This document shows, piece after piece, positions 1 to 4,115 of a DNA stretch of 6,140 nt. The notes beneath the pieces were generated by a model. That model saw only the letters and a list, made by a program, of their open reading frames with translations, searched no databases and was not told where the DNA came from. A program made the translations under genes and the position numbers. This stretch comes from Patescibacteria group bacterium (GTDB taxonomy: Bacteria > Patescibacteriota > Minisyncoccia > UBA6257 > 02-FULL-45-10c), in NCBI GenBank assembly GCA_023474975.1, contig JAMCXE010000055.1:1-6140 (forward strand). The letters are read 5' to 3'. Position 1 is the stretch's first letter. Each line of letters starts with the position of its first letter.

Positions 1-432
1 TTTTTCTCTATCAGGGACCTGGCATTTAGCATTGCTGGGGTCAAAGCCAAGGATCCTTAAAGCTTCGTTAAAATCTTTTTCAACCGCTTCCCTGCCCAAC
101 AAATCAAATAATAAATTCCATAGTTCGGGCTCGGATTGACCCTCGGGAGATATTTCCTTTATCAACGAAAATATTTTAAAAATTATCTTACTCGGCGCAG
201 TTTTTTTTATAATCAAGGCATCAATAAGCTGTGGGCTATTTTTATCGACTATCCTGACAGTTGCAAAAATCAACGGCTCGGTATGAGCCGCTAATTTTGA
301 AATTATTTTTCTTCCACTAGTCATCTTGGCAATAACCAAACCGAGATTTTTCGTGAACAAAAAAACCCTTGAATCTTGTTCGCCAAGATCCGTCTTGTCT
401 AAAATTATCGCCTCGGTTACGTATTCCAACAT
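1..432 (-). CDS. recO: DNA repair protein RecO, N-terminal 144 residues (partial, runs off the left edge)
   Basis: RecO takes part in RecFOR recombinational repair: it binds SSB-coated single-stranded DNA and helps load RecA. The frame is open from an ATG at 432 to base 1, and the protein continues beyond the window. The N-terminal OB-fold signature is clear: a YVTEAIILDKTDLGEQDSRV stretch at residues 4-23, then a basic loop with GRKIISKLAAHTEPL at about 40-54, matching the usual GxRKxxSKLaxHlEP pattern. The helical C-terminal part begins around residue 80. At the LGF-P-C position where many RecO proteins start a zinc-binding CxxC, only the first Cys (C137) is seen, so the knuckle appears degenerate; E. 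coli RecO also lacks it. The start is supported by an AAGGA ribosome binding site 6 nt upstream. It lies 48 nt downstream of the ferritin-like gene on the same strand and is probably co-transcribed with it. Family assignment is from conserved residues only. Confidence 0.85.
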   Translation of the reverse strand, partial: MLEYVTEAIILDKTDLGEQDSRVFLFTKNLGLVIAKMTSGRKIISKLAAHTEPLIFATVRIVDKNSPQLIDALIIKKTAPSKIIFKIFSLIKEISPEGQSEPELWNLLFDLLGREAVEKDFNEALRILGFDPSNAKCQVPDREK

Positions 433-438
433 AAAAAA

Positions 439-443
439 TCCTT
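439..443 (-). promoter_or_regulatory. Shine-Dalgarno sequence of recO
   Basis: AAGGA on the minus strand, 6 nt before the recO ATG at 432. It fixes the start codon. It is the only convincing Shine-Dalgarno sequence in the window; the genes that begin transcripts lack one. Confidence 0.7.
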
Positions 444-452
444 GGATATATA

Positions 453-464
453 TGCCCGCCGGCA
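453..464 (-). repeat. Short GC-rich hairpin between the ferritin-like gene and recO
   Basis: On the minus strand TGCCGGCGGGCA can fold as a 4-bp TGCC/GGCA stem with a GGCG loop. It stands out in an AT-rich 48-nt gap. No T-run follows it, so it is not a terminator. It may stabilise an mRNA end or be a degraded member of the palindromes at 775-792 and 1567-1584, but the resemblance is weak. Confidence 0.3.
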
Positions 465-480
465 AATACAGAAAATAAAT

Positions 481-762
481 TTACTCTGTTTTTTCTTTTA
501 CCTCTTTTGCGCCAGCCTCCAACTCCCTTATTTGCTCTTTATCTAATTTCAAAAGCAGAGCCTGAAATTCACCGACGTGAGTTTTTTCTTCTTTGGCGAT
601 ATCCAAAAGCATCTCTTTCATGCCCTTATCGTCGGTCATCATTGCCATTTGTTCGTATAAATTAATAGCATCGTATTCAGCAATAATGCCGACGCGGCAA
701 ATTTCTTTATTTATTTCTTCTTTTTTTGCATTTTTTAGATCAACCGGAATTTGAGACATCAT
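481..762 (-). CDS. Encapsulated-ferritin-like (EncFtn/rubrerythrin-type) small ferritin protein
   Basis: This 93-residue, two-helix protein resembles encapsulin-associated ferritins, including the ferritin domain fused to the Pyrococcus furiosus encapsulin shell, which shares the AIxLYEQMA, D(I/V)A(K/R)EEK(T/A)HVGEF and EVKE motifs. Those proteins oxidise Fe(II) at a di-iron centre formed between two subunits. Candidate ligands are E29 in the first helix and E59 and H62 in the second. The 30- and 3-residue spacings equal those of the known E32/E62/H65 set in Rhodospirillum rubrum EncFtn (recalled family knowledge). A full four-helix ferritin is about 160 residues, so this must assemble as dimers or larger rings. 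The charged C-terminus shows no typical encapsulin-targeting peptide and no encapsulin shell gene lies in the window, so it may work free in the cytoplasm. Two consecutive Met codons (760-762 and 757-759) are both possible starts; no strong Shine-Dalgarno is seen. It heads a probable two-gene unit with recO. A role in iron storage or oxidative-stress protection is inferred. Confidence 0.85.
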   Translation of the reverse strand: MMSQIPVDLKNAKKEEINKEICRVGIIAEYDAINLYEQMAMMTDDKGMKEMLLDIAKEEKTHVGEFQALLLKLDKEQIRELEAGAKEVKEKTE

Positions 763-774
763 ATTTTTTATTTT

Positions 775-792
775 TTCCGTCTACTGACGGAT
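775..792 (-). repeat. Palindrome in the leader of the ferritin-like gene (second copy of an 18-nt palindromic repeat)
   Basis: On the minus strand this reads ATCCGTCAGTAGACGGAA and forms a 6-bp TCCGTC/GACGGA stem with an AGTA loop. It matches the palindrome at 1567-1584 at 14 of 18 positions. One stem pair differs by a compensatory change (C-G there, T-A here). It lies between the predicted transcription start (about 805) and the ATG at 762, so it would be in the 5' leader. No T-run follows it on the minus strand, so it is not a terminator of the kinase transcript. Confidence 0.5.
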
Positions 793-811
793 AATTAATT
801 CTAATATTGGT

Positions 812-820
812 ATTATAACA
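812..820 (-). promoter_or_regulatory. Extended -10 promoter for the ferritin-like gene and recO
   Basis: On the minus strand this is TGTTATAAT, a perfect TGnTATAAT extended -10. No good -35 hexamer is found 16-18 bp upstream, as is usual for extended -10 promoters. The predicted start is near 805, giving a leader of roughly 40 nt that contains the palindrome at 775-792. The element sits just past the kinase stop codon. Confidence 0.55.
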
Positions 821-825
821 TTTTT

Positions 826-1458
826 TTACAATAACATCTGTCTGCCGCCAAGCTTTTGAGATATCGATCCTATAACTGCATCTAATTTTTGCGGATCTTC
901 AATATAATTTAAATTATCAACGGGAATGTTTAAAATAACGGACTTCTTAAAACTTTTCGCCCAATCTTCATACAAACGGTTCAGATCCAGAAGATATTTT
1001 TCGTCTATTTTTTGTTCAAATTCCCTGCCACGTTTTTTTATCCTTTTCTTAACCGTCGGCAAAGATGTTTTTAGATAAATTATCAGGTCCGGAGCGGGCA
1101 GTAGATCTAAAATCGTATAATAAAAACTTTGATAAACATCCCAGTCTCGCTTTTGGATAAATCCTCGTTCGTAAAGATTTTTTGCAAATATCTCCGCGTC
1201 TTCGTAAATAGTCCTATCTTGGATAATTATCCCGCTCTCTTTCGATAGAAGATAGTGATCCTTAAGCCGCTGACTAAGAAAGAACATTTGAGAATGAAAT
1301 GCCCAGCGTTTCATATCTTTGTAAAAATCGTCAAGATAAGGATTTTCTGAGACGGGCTCATAAACTGGCTTGGCGTGGAATTTTTCTGCTAAAATTTTAG
1401 TAAGCGTAGATTTTCCGGCACTTATATTTCCGGCAATAGCTATAAAAAGATTATCCAT
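826..1458 (-). CDS. Deoxynucleoside kinase (dGK/dAK/dCK family)
   Basis: A 210-residue P-loop enzyme of the deoxyribonucleoside kinase family. It transfers phosphate from a nucleoside triphosphate to a deoxynucleoside in cytoplasmic salvage, which suits an organism that scavenges nucleosides. Visible motifs: Walker A GNISAGKS (residues 10-17); E34 in VYEP, the usual contact to the sugar hydroxyl; SQMFFLSQR (56-64); the DR motif D81-R82 in IIIQDRTIYED; the PDLIIYL strand (123-129); and an arginine-rich lid KKRIKKRGREFE (137-148). Length is normal for bacterial members. Substrate preference cannot be read from sequence. The frame is open upstream to another ATG at 1488, but those 10 extra codons lie in the tRNA-Leu T-arm and acceptor stem, so the Met at 1458 (MDNLFIAIAG) is the true start. 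Only 3 nt separate it from the tRNA 3' end and there is no Shine-Dalgarno sequence, so the two share a transcript. Confidence 0.92.
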   Translation of the reverse strand: MDNLFIAIAGNISAGKSTLTKILAEKFHAKPVYEPVSENPYLDDFYKDMKRWAFHSQMFFLSQRLKDHYLLSKESGIIIQDRTIYEDAEIFAKNLYERGFIQKRDWDVYQSFYYTILDLLPAPDLIIYLKTSLPTVKKRIKKRGREFEQKIDEKYLLDLNRLYEDWAKSFKKSVILNIPVDNLNYIEDPQKLDAVIGSISQKLGGRQMLL

Positions 1459-1461
1459 ATG

Positions 1462-1545
1462 TGCACGGGACAGGATTTGAACCTGCATGCCCTTACGGGC
1501 GCTACCACCTCAAGGTAGTGCGTCTGCCAGTTTCGCCACCCGTGC
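1462..1545 (-). tRNA. tRNA-Leu (anticodon GAG)
   Basis: A complete class II tRNA of 84 nt including the discriminator base A. The acceptor stem pairs GCACGGG with CCCGTGC. The D-loop carries the AAACTGGCAGAC portion, and the anticodon stem CTACC/GGTAG closes the loop TTGAGGT with anticodon GAG at 1511-1509, reading CUU/CUC. The long variable arm folds as GCCC-GTAA-GGGC, and the T-arm GCAGG/CCTGT holds TTCAAAT with one G-U pair. No 3' CCA is encoded: CAT follows, then the kinase ATG. CCA must be added by nucleotidyltransferase after 3' trimming. A strong promoter lies upstream at 1613-1640, and no terminator separates the tRNA from the kinase gene. Confidence 0.97.
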
Positions 1546-1559
1546 ATATTTAACACGCA

Positions 1560-1597
1560 GTCTGCCATCCGCCAACTGGCGGATCGCCACCCGTGCA
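1560..1597 (-). pseudogene. tRNA-Leu 5' fragment interrupted by a palindrome
   Basis: Just upstream of tRNA-Leu on the same strand lies a partial copy of its 5' end. Fourteen nt, TGCACGGGTGGCGA (1597-1584), match the tRNA 5' end with its flanking T (1546-1533), covering the acceptor strand and the start of the D-arm. Eight nt, TGGCAGAC (1567-1560), match the D-arm part at 1529-1522. In the intact tRNA these blocks are 3 nt apart (AAC); here 16 nt of palindromic sequence separate them. The anticodon, variable and T arms are absent, so it cannot be a functional tRNA. It lies between the predicted transcription start and the tRNA and so would be transcribed in the precursor. It is a decayed tandem duplication or a leader element able to compete for the tRNA 3' acceptor strand. 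Confidence 0.75.
1567..1584 (-). repeat. Perfect 18-nt palindromic repeat inside the tRNA fragment
   Basis: Minus strand ATCCGCCAGTTGGCGGAT: an 8-bp perfect stem (ATCCGCCA/TGGCGGAT) with a 2-nt GT centre. It sits where the D-loop of the broken tRNA copy should be. A related sequence lies at 775-792 with 14 of 18 positions equal. The stable stem and its place inside a tRNA remnant suggest a small dispersed palindromic element. No T-run follows, so it is not a terminator. Confidence 0.65.
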
Positions 1598-1612
1598 AAT
1601 TTACTAATAACC

Positions 1613-1640
1613 ATTATAACCAAAAATATATATTTGTGAA
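1613..1640 (-). promoter_or_regulatory. Sigma70-type promoter for tRNA-Leu and the deoxynucleoside kinase
   Basis: Minus strand: -35 TTCACA (1640-1635, 5 of 6 to TTGACA), a 16-bp spacer, then a perfect -10 TATAAT (1618-1613). The predicted start is near 1606, about 60 nt before the mature tRNA, so the precursor leader includes the tRNA fragment and palindrome. This is the best promoter match in the window, as expected for a stable RNA. Confidence 0.75.
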
Positions 1641-1644
1641 ATAT

Positions 1645-1674
1645 AAAAATAAAAATCCCGGTTCGTACCGGGAT
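1645..1674 (-). terminator. Rho-independent terminator of rplS
   Basis: Minus strand: an 8-bp stem ATCCCGGT/ACCGGGAT (1674-1667 and 1662-1655) with an ACGA loop, followed directly by TTTTATTTTT (1654-1645). It starts 9 nt after the rplS stop codon and separates rplS from the tRNA-kinase promoter. Confidence 0.88.
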
Positions 1675-1683
1675 CTTAATTGT

Positions 1684-2013
1684 TTATTCGGCTGAACCAA
1701 CTTTCTGCCTGGTCTGTTTTCTGGAAAGCTCTCTTATGTAATAGATCTTGGACCTGGAAACCTTTTTGGGAGAATTTATGATTTCCAATTTTTGGATCTT
1801 AGTAGAATGCAGGGGGAAAACTCTCTCTACCCCAACCCCGGCCAAAGTAGTCCTTACCGTAAAAGAAGCACCCACCTCGGAACCATGCTTTCTGGCGATC
1901 ACCATACCGGAAAAATGAGCGATACGCTCTTTGTCGCCTTCTTTAACTTTTTCATAAACCTTAACGTTCGCGCCTGGTTTGATTTTGCTAAAAATTTCTT
2001 TGTTTATTGGCAT
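1684..2013 (-). CDS. rplS: Large ribosomal subunit protein bL19
   Basis: A 109-residue bL19, a basic protein of the 50S subunit at the interface with the 30S subunit. The family core is well conserved: PGANVKVYEKVKEGDKERI (about residues 13-31), FSGMVIARKHGSEVGASFTV (34-53) and GVGVERVFPLHS (59-70), with the basic RSKIYYIRELSRK near the C-terminus (87-99). Length is slightly under the usual 115 or so, mostly from a short N-terminus. An in-frame TGA four codons upstream fixes the ATG at 2013 as the first possible start. No Shine-Dalgarno sequence is present. It appears monocistronic, with its own promoter and a strong terminator, rather than placed in the rpsP-rimM-trmD-rplS order of many bacteria. 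Confidence 0.97.
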   Translation of the reverse strand: MPINKEIFSKIKPGANVKVYEKVKEGDKERIAHFSGMVIARKHGSEVGASFTVRTTLAGVGVERVFPLHSTKIQKLEIINSPKKVSRSKIYYIRELSRKQTRQKVGSAE

Positions 2014-2040
2014 ATGTTTGTATCACTATTTGTAGTTAAT

Positions 2041-2069
2041 ATACTACTTCAAAAAATAATTTTGGTCAA
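2041..2069 (-). promoter_or_regulatory. Probable promoter of rplS
   Basis: Minus strand: -35 TTGACC (2069-2064, 5 of 6), a 17-bp spacer, then -10 TAGTAT (2046-2041, 4 of 6); an overlapping TATATT (2043-2038) is an alternative -10. The predicted start is near 2034, with a leader of about 20 nt and no ribosome binding site. Confidence 0.5.
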
Positions 2070-2145
2070 ATAATATAAAATTGATTTCTTTAGATTTAAT
2101 AAATGTTAAATACATTTTCTTCCTTAATTTTAAAATCTACTAAAT

Positions 2146-3984
2146 TTATCTTCTACCTAATACAAAATGCTGCAAAACAAATCCGGTCATATCTCCCATG
2201 GAAAAAGGATTAGTCCCTACTGAATAAGTGCCGATGGTTGCGCCAGTAGAACCGTTGAGTTTTTGAATATTACTTGAATTCATATTACTGACCCAGATAT
2301 TTCCAGAGGCATCTACAGCTATACCAGCAGGATTAGCACCTACTGTATAAGTACCAATAGTTGAGCCGGTAGAACCATTAAGCTCAGTAACGTTATTAGA
2401 ACCATAATTAGCAACCCAGATATTCCCAGATGCATCTACGGCTACACCCCAAGGATTGGTGCCCACTGCATAAGTACCAATAGTTGCACCGGTAGAACCG
2501 TTAAGCTTAGAAACGTTATTAGAACCATAATTAGCAACCCAGATATTTCCAGAGGCATCTATAGCTATACCAATAGAATTGGTACCTACTGCATAAGTGC
2601 CGATAGTTGCACCGGTAGAACCATTAAGCTGGGTAACAGTTGAGTTATAATTAACAACCCAGACACTTCCATTAGCAGCTATAGCCACACCCTGAGGACT
2701 AGAGCCTACCGTATAAGTGCCGATAGTTGCACCGGTAGAACCATTAAGCTTAGAAACGCTATTAGAACTAGGATTAACAACCCAGACATTTCCGGCGGCG
2801 TCTACAGCTATTCCTATAAAAGCACTACCTACGCTATAAATACCAATAGTTGCACCAGTAGAACCATTAAGCTCAGTAACATTGCCAGAGCCCTGATTGC
2901 CTATCCAGACATTTCCGGAGGTGTCTACGGCTACAGCATTAGGATTAGTACTCGCTATCGCATAAGTACCAATAGTTGATCCGCTAGAACTATTTAGTTT
3001 GGTAACGCTGTTAGAACTATGATTAGAAACCCAGACATAAGGAGTTATAAAACTAACCACCTCAGAACTTAGCGAACCCTCGCCGACGGAATTAACAGCC
3101 GAAACTTCGTAATAATAATTTGTACCAGTTGTAAGACTATCAGTGCAAGTCAAAACATTTCCAAGAGAAGAACAGCCTCCGGAAGTAAGCAAGGTTTCGC
3201 TTCCAGAAGTCGTTGAGCGATAAACTTTATAGTTAGTTATTGAGGATCCGCCATTATTAGATGGGGCTGACCAGCTGAGAACTATTTGTTGATTGCCCGC
3301 AACAGCAGCTACATTTGTTGGCGCCCCTAAAGTAGGAACTCCATTTCCACTTCCCAAATTCGCATCCAAAGCCAAATTATTACCAAGTTCAAATCTGGTA
3401 GCTGATGATCCTCCGTCATTAGCGGCATTAGCGGCGAGATATTTGTCTGATTCCATGGTAGCGGAAAGAGCCCAGGAGCCTGGGATATAGGTGTAATAGA
3501 GGCCGCCAGGTACGGTGTTGATGGGATCTATGGGATAGGATGAGAAGAGAGTTCCGGCTGAGGATTGGACGGAAGTGAGATCTACGGGGATCCAACCCGT
3601 GCCGTCTATGTTTCTGTAGTGGGTGAAGTCTGAGCAGTGATAGAGATAGCCTCCGGAAAGAGACGGCAGACCTAAGGGATTTCCTTCGCTATAGCCGCAG
3701 TCTGTATTTGTGCTTGGGATGGAGATATAGACAGTTCCATGGGTGCCCATATTGTTAGTATCCCCTCCGAAGGCTTGATACATAAGGAGAGCTTGGTTTA
3801 TAGATTGGATCTCTGTCATTCTGTTGCTATCCCTGGACTGCTTTACCATCTGGGCGGGGTTAAGGACTAAGAGGGTGACTGTAGCTAAAACAGCTAAAAT
3901 ACCTATGACTATGAGGAGTTCTATGAGGGTGAAGGCTGAAATAGAAGATATAAAATTTATTATTTTTTTATCTTTATATGTCAT
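2146..3984 (-). CDS. Type IV prepilin fused to a fibronectin type III domain and a seven-bladed beta-propeller
   Basis: A 612-residue surface protein with three modules. (1) Prepilin: a basic leader (residues 1-17) ending in SISA, then FTLIELLIVIGILAVL with F18 as +1 and the required E22 at +5. Prepilin peptidase should cleave after A17 (Ala, not the commoner Gly). The hydrophobic helix spans 18-41; a globular pilin region (about 50-205), with C96 and C117 as a possible disulfide, includes the GWIPVDL and GLYYTYIPGSW motifs typical of Patescibacteria pilins. (2) Fibronectin type III domain, about 219-315, with LSWSAPSNNGGSSITNYKVY and a YYYEVSAVN strand. (3) Seven repeats of 40-42 residues (316 to about 595), with Trp at 318, 360, 401, 442, 482, 523 and 564 and the core pattern G-N-(V/I)-W-V-x-N...K-L-N-G-S-T-G-A-T-I-G-T-Y-x-V-G: an NHL/Vgb-like propeller. 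A 17-residue tail follows. Pilins are normally 120-200 residues, so this is probably a minor or tip pilin presenting an adhesive or sugar-binding propeller; binding partner unknown. No Shine-Dalgarno is seen at the ATG. It is divergent from the DUF4012 gene. Confidence 0.92.
   Translation of the reverse strand: MTYKDKKIINFISSISAFTLIELLIVIGILAVLATVTLLVLNPAQMVKQSRDSNRMTEIQSINQALLMYQAFGGDTNNMGTHGTVYISIPSTNTDCGYSEGNPLGLPSLSGGYLYHCSDFTHYRNIDGTGWIPVDLTSVQSSAGTLFSSYPIDPINTVPGGLYYTYIPGSWALSATMESDKYLAANAANDGGSSATRFELGNNLALDANLGSGNGVPTLGAPTNVAAVAGNQQIVLSWSAPSNNGGSSITNYKVYRSTTSGSETLLTSGGCSSLGNVLTCTDSLTTGTNYYYEVSAVNSVGEGSLSSEVVSFITPYVWVSNHSSNSVTKLNSSSGSTIGTYAIASTNPNAVAVDTSGNVWIGNQGSGNVTELNGSTGATIGIYSVGSAFIGIAVDAAGNVWVVNPSSNSVSKLNGSTGATIGTYTVGSSPQGVAIAANGSVWVVNYNSTVTQLNGSTGATIGTYAVGTNSIGIAIDASGNIWVANYGSNNVSKLNGSTGATIGTYAVGTNPWGVAVDASGNIWVANYGSNNVTELNGSTGSTIGTYTVGANPAGIAVDASGNIWVSNMNSSNIQKLNGSTGATIGTYSVGTNPFSMGDMTGFVLQHFVLGRR
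2200..3041 (-). repeat. Seven tandem repeats of about 123 bp encoding propeller blades
   Basis: Seven in-frame units of 120-126 bp, one per blade (conserved Trp spacing 42, 41, 41, 40, 41, 41 residues). The segment coding for LNGSTGATIGTY recurs almost unchanged in every unit. Units 5 and 6 are closest: the stretches starting at 2396 and 2519, exactly 123 bp apart, are nearly identical at DNA level. This points to recent duplication or gene conversion and to possible blade-number variation. The unit length and in-frame coding rule out a CRISPR array. Confidence 0.9.
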
Positions 3985-4028
3985 CGAATTTTTACAAAAA
4001 CATTTTTTGATATCTAAAGACTTTTTTT

Positions 4029-4037
4029 ATTATATCA
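4029..4037 (-). promoter_or_regulatory. Extended -10 promoter for the pilin-propeller gene
   Basis: Minus strand TGATATAAT, a full TGnTATAAT match with only a weak -35 (GTTAAT, 17 bp upstream). The predicted start is near 4022, giving a leader of about 38 nt without a Shine-Dalgarno sequence. Confidence 0.5.
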
Positions 4038-4100
4038 AACAATTCAATAAAATTAACTATCTATTCGTGAACAAATATTTATTTCAAATAATTTAAATAG

Positions 4101-4109
4101 TGATAAAAT
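4101..4109 (+). promoter_or_regulatory. Extended -10 promoter of the DUF4012 gene, predicting a leaderless mRNA
   Basis: TGATAAAAT fits TGnTAnAAT with one mismatch in the hexamer. It ends 6 nt before the ATG at 4116, so the expected start falls on or beside the start codon. With no Shine-Dalgarno sequence, this suggests leaderless translation. The -35 region is weak. A start further upstream cannot be excluded. Confidence 0.4.
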
Positions 4110-4115
4110 TAATCA

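Noticed and set aside
777..790. Hairpin considered as terminator of the kinase transcript
   Set aside because: On the minus strand it is followed by A-rich, not T-rich, sequence, and it lies downstream of the ferritin promoter.
1459..1488. Upstream start of the kinase frame giving 10 extra residues (MQVQILSRAH)
   Set aside because: These codons are the tRNA-Leu T-arm and acceptor stem read as protein; the kinase fold starts properly at MDNLFIAIAG.
1792..2073. Plus-strand open frame of 93 codons
   Set aside because: Antisense to rplS and its promoter; no family-like features and the opposite strand is a clear ribosomal protein.
2101..2117. Hairpin AAATGT-TAAAT-ACATTT considered as a terminator of the pilin fusion gene
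   Set aside because: Six A/T-rich pairs only and no T-run after it on the minus strand; could be chance in AT-rich DNA.
2200..3041. Regular repeats considered as a CRISPR array or a noncoding satellite
   Set aside because: Period of 123 bp, no unique spacers, and a continuous reading frame with a conserved blade pattern.
3293..3490. Plus-strand open frame of 65 codons
   Set aside because: Antisense shadow of the pilin-Fn3 region with low-complexity Ala/Pro content.
3824..4096. Plus-strand open frame of 90 codons ending in a hydrophobic stretch
   Set aside because: Antisense to the prepilin leader and across the divergent promoter gap; its Phe/Ile/Tyr-rich end reflects AT-rich DNA.
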